Positions 26,861 through 35,319 of a stretch of 64,000 bases of DNA are shown piece by piece. The notes under the pieces are model-generated. The model had not been told where the DNA came from. It made no database searches and saw only the letters and a program-made list of their open reading frames with translations. The stretch is from HGM12587 sp045128635 (lineage in GTDB: Bacteria > Bacillota > Clostridia > Lachnospirales > Lachnospiraceae): assembly GCA_045128635.1 (NCBI GenBank), contig JBGVRS010000052.1, forward strand, positions 16,658 to 80,657, read 5' to 3'. How positions within the stretch are numbered: the first letter of the stretch is position 1; each line of letters opens with the position of its first letter. The position numbers and the translations under genes were made by a program.

Positions 26861-29800
26861 ATGAAAAGTTTAACGTACCCCTTAAAGCAGGTAGAGGTAA
26901 TTTCTAAAACCGCAGAAAAACTGAATAAAGAAACGGGTGTACAGCTGCTGACAGGTTGTATCGATTCGCAGAAAACACATCTTGCCTATGCATTGGGCGA
27001 GGGGTTTCAAAAGAAACTGATCGTCACCTACAGTGAACTAAAAGCAAAGGAAATCTTTGAGGAATATAAAGTTTTTGGACAGAATGTCTATTGGTATCCG
27101 GCAAAAGATTTTCTCTTTTTTCATGCAGACATTCAGGGGAAACTTTTGGAAGAGCAGAGACTTCTTGCACTGCAGGCATTGATGGAGCAGGAAGAGGTAA
27201 CCATTATTACCACCATTGATGGCTGTATGGGAAAAGTAAAACCATTACAGGATTTAAAAAATCAGGTACTGACCATTGATATGGAAAGTATCGTGGAATT
27301 AGATGCCCTGAAAGTGCTGCTTGCCGATATTGGCTATGAGCGCGTTGGACAGGTGGAGAGTAAGGGAGAATTTGCAATTCGCGGCGGTATCATTGATATT
27401 TATTCGCTGACAGACGAGGTGCCGGTGCGTATTGAACTTTGGGATGATGAGATTGATTCTATTCGAAGCTTTGATGCGGAAAGTCAGCGTTCCATTGAAA
27501 ATCTGGAGAGTATCAAAATTTATCCGGCGAAAGAACCGGAGGCGAAATTCCAGAAAGAAAGTATTAGTTTCTTGGAATATTTTGCGGATAAAGACAGTGT
27601 CGTTTTTCTGGATGAGCCGAATCGCTTGATTGAAAAAGCAGATACGGTGGAAAAGGAATTTTGTGAAAGCATTCAGAATCGTATTGAGCAGGGAAAAACT
27701 GCACCGGAGGAAGTTTATGCCGTATCAAGTGCCGCAGAGGTATTTGGAAAGCTGGAAAGAGTCAAATGTGCAGCCTTCTGTATGCTGGAGACAAAAATCA
27801 AGGAATTAACTGTAAAGAATAAATTTGCTCTGGAAGTCAGAGGAATTAACAGCTATCAGAACAGCTTTGAGCTTCTTACAAAGGATTTAAAACGCTGGAA
27901 AAAAGAAAAGTACCGTACTGTACTTTTGTGTTCCTCCAGAACAAGAGCAAAGCGTCTTGCTCAGGATTTACAGAACGAAGAATTAAATGCATTTTACACA
28001 GATGATGAAACACGTGTAGTAAATCCCGGAGAAATTGTTCTTCTGTACGGAAATGTGAAAAACGGTTATGAATATCCGATGTTAAAATTTGCGGTATTAT
28101 CTGAGACTGACATTTTCGGCGGAGAAAAAAAGAAGAAAAAGAAAAAGCAGACCCGGTATGAGGGTCAGAAAATACAGAGTTTTTCAGAACTTTCCATTGG
28201 TGATTATGTGGTTCATGAAAATCATGGACTTGGAATTTACCGTGGGATTGAAAAGGTCGAAGTTGAGAAGAAATTAAAAGATTATATTAAGATAGAATAT
28301 GCCGGCAGCGGAAACCTTTATATTTTAGCGACGCAGCTGGAAACACTGCAAAAATATGCATCTTCGGATGCAAAAAAACCAAAGCTGAACAGGCTTGGTG
28401 GCAGTGAGTGGGCGCGCACAAAGACAAGAGTTCGAAGTGCGGTGCAGGACATTGCGAAAGACCTGGTAGAGCTTTATGCAGCCAGAGCAGAACGAAATGG
28501 GTTTGTCTATGGAGAAGATACTCTCTGGCAGACAGAATTTGAAGAAATGTTCCCATTTGAGGAAACGGAAGATCAGATTGCAGCCATTGAAGCTACAAAG
28601 CGGGATATGGAAAGCACAAAGATCATGGACCGCCTCATCTGCGGAGATGTTGGATACGGAAAGACAGAGATTGCAATCCGTGCAGCTTTCAAAGCAGTGC
28701 AGGAAAACAAGCAGGTTGTTTATCTGGTGCCGACAACAATTTTAGCTCAGCAGCATTATAATACCTTTGTGCAGCGTATGAAGGAATTTCCGGTACGTGT
28801 GGATCTGCTTTGCAGGTTCAGAACCCCGGCACAGCAGAAAAAGACGCTGGAAGATTTGAAAAAGGGACTGGTGGATATTGTCATCGGAACCCACAGAGTT
28901 CTTTCAAAAGATGTGCAGTACAAGGATCTGGGACTTTTGATCATCGACGAAGAACAGCGTTTTGGTGTTGCTCATAAAGAAAAGATTAAAAAATTAAAAG
29001 AAAATATTGATGTGCTGACACTGACAGCAACCCCGATTCCAAGAACACTTCATATGAGCCTGATTGGAATCAGAGATATGAGTGTGTTGGAAGAAGCTCC
29101 GCAGGATCGTCTGCCGATTCAGACTTACGTCATGGAATACGAGGATGAGATGGTGCGTGCGGCGATTCACAGAGAACTTGCCAGAGGCGGTCAGGTTTAC
29201 TTTGTATATAACAGAGTCAATACCATTGCGGATATGGCGGCCCATATCGAAAAACTGGTTCCGGAAGCAAATGTTGCCTTTGCTCATGGACAGATGAGTG
29301 AAAAAGAACTGGAAAAGAAAATGTATGAATTTATCTCCGGTGAGACGGATGTTCTGGTATCTACAACGATCATTGAAACAGGTCTGGACATTTCCAATGT
29401 AAATACCATGATCATTCATGATGCAGACCAGATGGGACTTTCACAGCTTTATCAGCTGCGTGGTCGTGTAGGACGTTCCAACAGAACGGCATATGCATTT
29501 TTACTTTACCGCCGTGGAAAATATTTATCAGAAATCGCAGAAAAACGTCTGCATGCCATTCGTGAATTTACGGATCTTGGAAGCGGATTTAAGATTGCCA
29601 TGAGGGATTTGGAAATCCGTGGGGCAGGAAATCTGCTGGGTGCAGAGCAGCATGGACATATGCAGTCAGTTGGTTATGATTTGTATTGCAAAATGTTAAA
29701 TGAAGCAGTGAAAGAATTAAAAGGTACTGCAAAAGTGGAAGACCGTTACGAGACTGTTCTTGACCTTGAAACAGATGCCTACATTCCGGATTCTTATATT

Positions 29801-30214
29801 AAAAATGAAGCGCAGAAGCTTGATATTTATAAACGCATTGCTACTTTGGAAAATGCAGAGGAATGTGAGGATATGACAGAAGAACTGACAGACCGTTTTG
29901 GAGAACCGCCGAAAGCAGTCTTAAATCTTCTGGAAATTGCAAAACTGAAAGCTCAGGCACATTTCCTTTATATTACGGAAGTTTCCGGTAACTCAAATCG
30001 TCTGAAACTGACCATGTATGAAAAAGCAGGAATTGCGATTACGCAGATTCCAAAGTTGATCGAACGATATCAGGGTGCACTAAAATTTCAGGCAGCAGAG
30101 GCGCCATACTTTTTATATGAACGTAAGAACAATAAAAAAGCAGAAATGCATGTTCTGAAAACATTGGCGTATCTTTTGGATGATATGAAGATGCTTTTAG
30201 AGGAAGAAGCGTGA
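26861..30214 (+). CDS. mfd: Transcription-repair coupling factor Mfd
   Basis: The 1117-residue ATPase displaces stalled RNA polymerase and recruits UvrA. It has the N-terminal UvrB-like region (FAIRGGIIDIYS), the RNA-polymerase interaction domain (IGDYVVHENHGLGIYRGI) after a lysine-rich linker, and the RecG-like motor with CGDVGYGKTEIAIRAAFKA (Walker A), IIDEEQRFGV (DEEQ box), TATPIPRTLHMSL and QLRGRVGRS. The C-terminal TRCF domain follows (DTDAYIPDSYI-like LETDAYIPDSYI). Length is normal. Confidence 0.98.
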   Translation: MKSLTYPLKQVEVISKTAEKLNKETGVQLLTGCIDSQKTHLAYALGEGFQKKLIVTYSELKAKEIFEEYKVFGQNVYWYPAKDFLFFHADIQGKLLEEQRLLALQALMEQEEVTIITTIDGCMGKVKPLQDLKNQVLTIDMESIVELDALKVLLADIGYERVGQVESKGEFAIRGGIIDIYSLTDEVPVRIELWDDEIDSIRSFDAESQRSIENLESIKIYPAKEPEAKFQKESISFLEYFADKDSVVFLDEPNRLIEKADTVEKEFCESIQNRIEQGKTAPEEVYAVSSAAEVFGKLERVKCAAFCMLETKIKELTVKNKFALEVRGINSYQNSFELLTKDLKRWKKEKYRTVLLCSSRTRAKRLAQDLQNEELNAFYTDDETRVVNPGEIVLLYGNVKNGYEYPMLKFAVLSETDIFGGEKKKKKKKQTRYEGQKIQSFSELSIGDYVVHENHGLGIYRGIEKVEVEKKLKDYIKIEYAGSGNLYILATQLETLQKYASSDAKKPKLNRLGGSEWARTKTRVRSAVQDIAKDLVELYAARAERNGFVYGEDTLWQTEFEEMFPFEETEDQIAAIEATKRDMESTKIMDRLICGDVGYGKTEIAIRAAFKAVQENKQVVYLVPTTILAQQHYNTFVQRMKEFPVRVDLLCRFRTPAQQKKTLEDLKKGLVDIVIGTHRVLSKDVQYKDLGLLIIDEEQRFGVAHKEKIKKLKENIDVLTLTATPIPRTLHMSLIGIRDMSVLEEAPQDRLPIQTYVMEYEDEMVRAAIHRELARGGQVYFVYNRVNTIADMAAHIEKLVPEANVAFAHGQMSEKELEKKMYEFISGETDVLVSTTIIETGLDISNVNTMIIHDADQMGLSQLYQLRGRVGRSNRTAYAFLLYRRGKYLSEIAEKRLHAIREFTDLGSGFKIAMRDLEIRGAGNLLGAEQHGHMQSVGYDLYCKMLNEAVKELKGTAKVEDRYETVLDLETDAYIPDSYIKNEAQKLDIYKRIATLENAEECEDMTEELTDRFGEPPKAVLNLLEIAKLKAQAHFLYITEVSGNSNRLKLTMYEKAGIAITQIPKLIERYQGALKFQAAEAPYFLYERKNNKKAEMHVLKTLAYLLDDMKMLLEEEA

Positions 30215-30306
30215 AAAAAGTATGAAATTTCGTGAAAAAGGTTGCCCTGACTACGAAAAATAACTATAATACGATACAGAAGTTTAAAATTGAGGAGGCG
30301 TATGTG

Positions 30307-31308
30307 ATGAAAAAAATCGCAAAAGCACTTGTTGTAGTTGGCCTTGTTGCCAGCATGGCGATTGGCATGGTTGGATGCGGAAGCAAACCAGTGGACGGAA
30401 GCCAGGTCGTTGCAACAGTTGGAGAAAAAGAAATGACACTTGGGGAAGCAAACTTCCTTCTTAGATACCAGCAGGTACAGACAGAAACCTATTATGAAAG
30501 CATGCTTGGTGAAGGCATCTATGAAATGGACCTTTATGGTACAGGCTCTACTTATGGCGCTGATTTTAAAGCAGACGTTATGAGACAGATGCAGGAATAT
30601 TATGTAATTGAAGAAAAAGCAGCTGACTATGGTGTTGCATTAACAGAAGAAGATACAGCAGCGATTGCAGAAGCAGCAAAGGCATTCGTGGAAGCAAATG
30701 AAGCAGCAACATTGGAACAGATGAGTGCTGATCAGGCAACTGTAGAAAAAGTGTTAACTCTGATGACACTGAGAAGTAAAGTGGCAGCTGCAGTAAAAGC
30801 AGAAGCTGATGTAACAGTAACTGACGAAGAAGCAGCACAGAGAGGCTTCAGCTACATCACAATTGCAAAAGGCAGTGGTGAAGAAGCTTTAACCGAAGAA
30901 GAAATTCAGGAAAACAAAGACAAGCTCACAGCAGTGATCGCAAGCGTAAAGAGTGGAAATACAATTGAAGGTGCAGCAGTTGAACAGGGGCTTACAGCAT
31001 ACACCGGAAATTACGGAGAAGGAACAGATACTTACTACGATGCAGAGCTGATTACAGCAATGGATGCAATCAAAGAAGGCGATGTAACAGAAATCGTTGA
31101 AACAGATGCTCAGCTTTATCTTGCACAGGTAACTGCAGAAGTTGATGAAGAAGCAACTGCAAACAGAAAAGAAACATTGCTTACAACTGCACAGACAGAA
31201 TATTTCAACAACCTTTTAGAAACATGGGTAGCTGATTATCCATTAACAGTTGTTGATTCTGTTTGGGAACAGGTTGTATTTGACAGAAGCTACGAAATGG
31301 CTCAGTAA
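30307..31308 (+). CDS. PrsA/SurA-like foldase lipoprotein
   Basis: ATG 30307 follows GAGGAGG; the longer frame from 30232 has no binding site. The 333-residue precursor has a lipoprotein signal ending GMVGC. The mature part starts VATVGEKEMTLGEANFLLRYQQVQ, the SurA-N helical pattern, and is very rich in Ala and Glu. The C-terminal half (FSYITIAKGSGEEAL ... QLYLAQVTAEVDEEA) has the outline of a parvulin domain but is diverged. It would help secreted proteins fold outside the membrane; isomerase activity is uncertain. Confidence 0.75.
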   Translation: MKKIAKALVVVGLVASMAIGMVGCGSKPVDGSQVVATVGEKEMTLGEANFLLRYQQVQTETYYESMLGEGIYEMDLYGTGSTYGADFKADVMRQMQEYYVIEEKAADYGVALTEEDTAAIAEAAKAFVEANEAATLEQMSADQATVEKVLTLMTLRSKVAAAVKAEADVTVTDEEAAQRGFSYITIAKGSGEEALTEEEIQENKDKLTAVIASVKSGNTIEGAAVEQGLTAYTGNYGEGTDTYYDAELITAMDAIKEGDVTEIVETDAQLYLAQVTAEVDEEATANRKETLLTTAQTEYFNNLLETWVADYPLTVVDSVWEQVVFDRSYEMAQ

Positions 31309-31320
31309 TATAAAAAATGG

Positions 31321-31348
31321 GGGGAATCAGGAGACTGATTCCCCTTTT
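31321..31348 (+). terminator. Intrinsic terminator after the foldase gene
   Basis: GGGGAATCAG (31321-31330) pairs perfectly with CTGATTCCCC (31335-31344) over a GAGA tetraloop, followed by TTTT. Confidence 0.9.
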
Positions 31349-31370
31349 ATGTTCAAAGGAGGATCTTTAT

Positions 31371-33044
31371 ATGAAGAAACAATGGTGGCACAATAAGATA
31401 GCCTATCAGATATATCCAAAGAGCTTTTATGATACCAACGGTGATGGAATTGGTGACATTAAGGGCATTACAGCAAAGCTGGATTATCTAAAGGATTTGG
31501 GCGTGGATATTATCTGGATCTGTCCAATCTATGCATCTCCAATGGTGGATCAGGGATATGATATTTCTGATTATTATGCAGTCAATCCATGCTTTGGAAC
31601 CATGGAGGATTTTGATGAGCTTCTTGCAGAAACAAAAAAGAGAGACATGCACATTTTGATGGATCTGGTGGTCAATCATTGCTCCGACCAGCATGAATGG
31701 TTCCAGAAGGCATGCAAAGATCCGGATGGAGAATATGGGAAATATTTTTATATTATGGATGGGAAAGATGGCAATCCGCCAAACAACTGGAGAGCAGAAT
31801 TTGGAGGCAGCTGTTGGGATAAGATTCCGGGATACGATAATAAATTTTATTTTCATACATTCGCAAAAGAACAGCCGGATTTAAACTGGGAAAACAAAAC
31901 AGTCAGAGAAGAAGTTTATAAGATGGTTAACTGGTGGCTGGATAAGGGCATTTCCGGTTTTCGAATTGATGCGATCATCAATATAAAGAAAGACCTTACC
32001 TGGGAATCTCTGCCGGCGGACAGCGCGGATGGAACGGTTTCTGTGTTTGAAACCAATAAGCGTGCTCATGGAATCGGTGAATTTTTGGGAGAACTTCGTG
32101 ATAGATGTTTCCTGCCGCACAATGCATTGACGGTTGGGGAAGTGTTTAACAGCACACCGGAACAGCTGGAGGAATTTATCGGAGAGAACGGATATTTCTC
32201 TACTATGTTTGAATTTGAACATTGTCTGACAACCTTTGCAGGAGCACACTGGTGTGACAGTGTGCCGTTTGAATTTAAAAAATGGAGAGATGTGGTTCTG
32301 AACAACCAGCTCTATGTGAATGATTTGGCATTTGAAGCAAATATTATTGAGAATCATGACCAGACCCGAGGGGTAAGTTACTTTATCCCGGAAGAGGATT
32401 ACTCTTATGAGAGCGTCACTGCACTTGCAACGGTAATGCTGCTTTTGAAAGGAATTCCATTTATTTATCAGGGACAGGAAATCGGCATGAGAAACTGTCG
32501 ATTCGAATCTGCGGATGATTATGAGGATATTAGTACTTTAGAGCAGTACAAGCAGGCGATTGCAAAAGGACACAGTGTGGAAAGTGCAATGAATGTGTGT
32601 TATCAGTACAGCAGGGATAATGCCAGAACACCTATGCAGTGGAATGCAAAAGAAAATGCAGGTTTTACCACAGGAACTCCATGGTTTCAGGTGAATCCAA
32701 ATTACACGCAGATCAATGTGGAAACAGATCTTGCAGCAGAAAAATCAGTTTTTAAGTTTTATAAGAAACTGATTGCACTTCGAAAATCACCGGAATACGA
32801 GAAGATTCTTGTAGAAGGAAATACCAGACCTGTTTATATAGAAGAAGATTCTATTTTTGCTTACGAACGTATTTCAAAGGATGATAATAAAAAAGTTCTG
32901 GTAATTTCAAACTACCAGAACTTGGAATATAATTTTAAATTCAATCACACTTTTGAAGAAGTGCTTTTAAACAATTATGACAATCTGGAAATTAAGAATG
33001 GAGAACTTTTCCTGAAGCCTTACCAGACAGTCGTGCTGAAATAA
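31371..33044 (+). CDS. GH13 alpha-glucosidase (oligo-1,6-glucosidase type)
   Basis: ATG 31371 follows AGGAGG; the frame extends upstream through the terminator, which excludes earlier starts. The 557-residue enzyme has the alpha-amylase barrel: start WWHNKIAYQIYPKSFYDTNG, GVDIIWICPIYASP, MDLVVNH, nucleophile D200 in GFRIDAI, acid E257 in TVGEVF and D330 in ENHDQTR. The motif set fits cytosolic hydrolysis of isomaltose-type or short maltose-type oligosaccharides. Its last 53 bases overlap the convergent PAP2 gene. Confidence 0.92.
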   Translation: MKKQWWHNKIAYQIYPKSFYDTNGDGIGDIKGITAKLDYLKDLGVDIIWICPIYASPMVDQGYDISDYYAVNPCFGTMEDFDELLAETKKRDMHILMDLVVNHCSDQHEWFQKACKDPDGEYGKYFYIMDGKDGNPPNNWRAEFGGSCWDKIPGYDNKFYFHTFAKEQPDLNWENKTVREEVYKMVNWWLDKGISGFRIDAIINIKKDLTWESLPADSADGTVSVFETNKRAHGIGEFLGELRDRCFLPHNALTVGEVFNSTPEQLEEFIGENGYFSTMFEFEHCLTTFAGAHWCDSVPFEFKKWRDVVLNNQLYVNDLAFEANIIENHDQTRGVSYFIPEEDYSYESVTALATVMLLLKGIPFIYQGQEIGMRNCRFESADDYEDISTLEQYKQAIAKGHSVESAMNVCYQYSRDNARTPMQWNAKENAGFTTGTPWFQVNPNYTQINVETDLAAEKSVFKFYKKLIALRKSPEYEKILVEGNTRPVYIEEDSIFAYERISKDDNKKVLVISNYQNLEYNFKFNHTFEEVLLNNYDNLEIKNGELFLKPYQTVVLK

Positions 33045-33657
33045 ATTCCCAGTGATATACAACCGGGTAAAATGCAATGTTACAAAACAGTGCAGCAATC
33101 ACATCGATGACACTGTGCTGTTTTAAGAACATTGTAGAAATTGTAATTAAAATCATTAATATATGAGACGCCCATCTCCAGGATGGGTGTTTTTTAAATC
33201 CTAGGTCTCTGCAAAGGGCAATATCACAGGCAACTGATGCATAAACGTGTAAACTTGGTAAAATATTGGTCGAAGTATCAATGGTGTATAAGAAGTTGAC
33301 TGCCCATTTGAAAATGTTGTCTGATTCAATCACCGGTCGTAAGTTCTGTCCGTTTGGATAGACGAAAGAAACAATGACAAAAACGATCATGCCCAGTTCC
33401 ATATTGATGATAAAACGATTATATTCTTTTAAGTTTTTATCAGTCAGTCCAAGGTACGCTACTGTGCCGGCCACATAAAGATACCAAAGCACATAAGGAA
33501 CTATAAAGTATTCGCAAAAAGGAACCAGATCATCGAATGCTGTGTGAATAATATTAATTGGAACGTCTCTGGATTCTATAAAGAAGAAGGTTCCAAGATA
33601 CAAAATTCCGAAAATCAGGATTCCTCTGATGCGTTTCCAGATATCGTTGAAACTCAT
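32992..33657 (-). CDS. PAP2-superfamily membrane phosphatase
   Basis: The 221-residue protein has about six membrane segments. It carries the PAP2 histidine motifs SLHVYASVACDI and KQHSVIDVIAALFCN near the C-terminus, as in phosphatidic acid phosphatase or inositolphosphotransferase-like (IPCS) enzymes. It would remove or transfer lipid phosphate groups at the membrane. The C-terminal 17 codons lie antisense to the end of the alpha-glucosidase gene; the PAP2 catalytic motifs are outside the overlap. Confidence 0.8.
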   Translation of the reverse strand: MSFNDIWKRIRGILIFGILYLGTFFFIESRDVPINIIHTAFDDLVPFCEYFIVPYVLWYLYVAGTVAYLGLTDKNLKEYNRFIINMELGMIVFVIVSFVYPNGQNLRPVIESDNIFKWAVNFLYTIDTSTNILPSLHVYASVACDIALCRDLGFKKHPSWRWASHILMILITISTMFLKQHSVIDVIAALFCNIAFYPVVYHWEFISARLSGKASGKVLHS

Positions 33658-33784
33658 ATTTTACCGCCTTTCTAAATCTGAGGTTATTTTACTATTAAAA
33701 AATGCGAAGTCAAGGTAGTTTAGAATTATTTAAGAAAAGTTTTGGATTATGAAGTAAAAAATATAGAAAGAGGAAATTTAGGTA

Positions 33785-33813
33785 TTGGATATTTTGAGAA
33801 ATTACGATATACT
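33785..33813 (+). promoter_or_regulatory. Promoter of ddh
   Basis: TTGGAT at 33785-33790 and TATACT at 33808-33813 are 17 bases apart, 70 bases before the ddh start. Confidence 0.5.
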
Positions 33814-33844
33814 TTAGCTTATTAAATAATCAGAGTGTGAAGTG

Positions 33845-33864
33845 CATGTGAGTTTTCTCACATG
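33845..33864 (+). promoter_or_regulatory. Hairpin in the ddh 5' leader
   Basis: CATGTGAG (33845-33852) pairs perfectly with CTCACATG (33857-33864) over TTTT. The AGGAGG ribosome binding site begins 3-4 bases after it. It could be an operator or an RNA structure acting on translation. Confidence 0.5.
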
Positions 33865-33882
33865 ATGAGGAGGAATGAAACG

Positions 33883-34875
33883 ATGAAAGAACAGATTCGA
33901 ATTGGTATTTTAGGATACGGTAACCTTGGAAAAGGTGTGGAATGTGCCGTAAAACAGAATGATGATATGAAGCTGGCAGCAGTATTTACAAGACGTGCAC
34001 CGGAATCCTTAAAGATTCTTACAGAAGGTGTACCGGTTTATTCGGCAGCAGACGCAGCAGCTCATGCAGATGAAGTAGATGTATTGATTCTTTGCGGCGG
34101 AAGTGCAACAGACCTTCCGGCACAGACACCGGAAATGGCAAAATATTTTAATGTCATTGACAGCTTTGATACCCATGCAAGAATTCCGGAACATTTTGCA
34201 AATGTAGATGCAGCAGCAAAGGCAAGCGGTAAAGTGGGACTCATTTCCTGCGGATGGGATCCGGGAATGTTCTCATTAAACAGAGTTTATGCAAGTGCGG
34301 TTCTTCCATCAGGAAAAGATTATACATTCTGGGGCAAAGGTGTCAGCCAGGGACATTCTGATGCAGTTCGTCGTATTGAAGGTGTTGTAGATGCAAGACA
34401 GTACACAATTCCAGTGGATGAAGCGCTGGAACAGGTAAGAAGCGGTTCTAATCCGGAACTTACAACTCGCCAGAAACACACAAGAGAATGTTTTGTGGTA
34501 GCAGAAGAAGGGGCAGACCTTGCACGCATTGAAAAAGAAATTGTGACAATGCCAAACTATTTTGCGGACTATGATACAACGGTACATTTCATTTCTATGG
34601 AAGAAATGAAAGCAAATCACAGTGGTATTCCACATGGTGGATTTGTAATCCGAAGCGGAAAAACAGGATGGAACGAAGAATTTAATAATGTTATTGAATA
34701 CAGCTTAAAACTGGATTCCAATCCGGCATTTACATCCAGTGTTATCGTCGCTTATGCAAGAGCAGTTTATCGCATGGCAAAAGAAGGAATGAGCGGATGT
34801 AGGACTGTATTTGATGTAACACCAGCGCAGTTAAGTGCATTTGATCCGGAATATTTAAGAGCACATATGCTGTAA
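33883..34875 (+). CDS. ddh: meso-Diaminopimelate D-dehydrogenase
   Basis: ATG 33883 follows AGGAGG with good spacing; the upstream ATG 33862 lies in the leader hairpin. The 330-residue NADPH enzyme converts tetrahydrodipicolinate to meso-DAP in one step for lysine and cell wall synthesis. It has the Rossmann GILGYGNLGKGVE, the family motif FDTHARIPEHFANVDAAAKASG, SCGWDPGMFS and KGVSQGHSDAVRRIEGV. Length fits the family (about 320-330). Confidence 0.93.
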   Translation: MKEQIRIGILGYGNLGKGVECAVKQNDDMKLAAVFTRRAPESLKILTEGVPVYSAADAAAHADEVDVLILCGGSATDLPAQTPEMAKYFNVIDSFDTHARIPEHFANVDAAAKASGKVGLISCGWDPGMFSLNRVYASAVLPSGKDYTFWGKGVSQGHSDAVRRIEGVVDARQYTIPVDEALEQVRSGSNPELTTRQKHTRECFVVAEEGADLARIEKEIVTMPNYFADYDTTVHFISMEEMKANHSGIPHGGFVIRSGKTGWNEEFNNVIEYSLKLDSNPAFTSSVIVAYARAVYRMAKEGMSGCRTVFDVTPAQLSAFDPEYLRAHML

Positions 34876-34935
34876 GAGGGACAAAGGGTTCCTGTGACAG
34901 CTGCAAAAGAAAAGTAGAATAATTAATCAGGGACG

Positions 34936-34994
34936 AAAGCCTTCATTTACAGATATTACGATTCGTAATCAGATCATGTAAGTGAAGGCTTTTT
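34936..34994 (+). terminator. Branched 15-bp hairpin terminator (motif A)
   Basis: AAAGCCTTCATTTAC (34936-34950) pairs with GTAAGTGAAGGCTTT (34978-34992) over 15 bp with one wobble, then TT. The loop contains a second hairpin ATTACG-ATT-CGTAAT. The segment 34941-34959 is 17/19 identical to 38176-38194 in motif B, at the other end of the hydrogenase cassette. Confidence 0.75.
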
Positions 34995-35049
34995 CTAAAA
35001 TAAAGATACAAATGTATCGATAAACATGTATTTTAATGGAGGCTGAAAA

Positions 35050-35307
35050 ATGTTAATTATCCAGGTTTGTGTGGGAAGCTCCTGTCATTTAAAGGGAGCA
35101 CCGGAAATCATTGAACTTCTTCAAAAAGCAATTGCAGAGCATGGGCTGGAAGAGGAAGTGATTCTTATGGGAAATTTCTGCATGGGGAAATGTAACCGGA
35201 TCGGCGTAACCATTCAGGTGGAAGATGACATTTTTACAGGAGTTACAAAAGAAGGATTCCAGCAGTTTTTTGAGGAAAATGTACTGACCAGAATAGAAAA
35301 ATCATAG
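35050..35307 (+). CDS. Thioredoxin-like [2Fe-2S] ferredoxin (NuoE-like)
   Basis: The 85-residue protein has four cysteines in the C7-x4-C12 ... C44-x3-C48 pattern (VCVGSSCHLKG, FCMGKCNR) of thioredoxin-fold [2Fe-2S] proteins related to the NuoE/HydC subunit. It probably carries electrons for the hydrogenase-like protein whose gene starts 12 bases later. TGGAGG lies 7 bases before the ATG. A strong hairpin ends upstream transcription, so the cassette starts here. Confidence 0.85.
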   Translation: MLIIQVCVGSSCHLKGAPEIIELLQKAIAEHGLEEEVILMGNFCMGKCNRIGVTIQVEDDIFTGVTKEGFQQFFEENVLTRIEKS

Positions 35308-35319
35308 GGGGAATGGCAA

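Noticed and set aside
28122..28150. A-rich run in mfd as a possible programmed slippage site
   Set aside because: The frame is intact through it, and a lysine-rich linker at this place is normal for Mfd.
31317..31370. Upstream start for the alpha-glucosidase
   Set aside because: The added codons lie in a clear terminator hairpin and no ribosome binding site precedes them.
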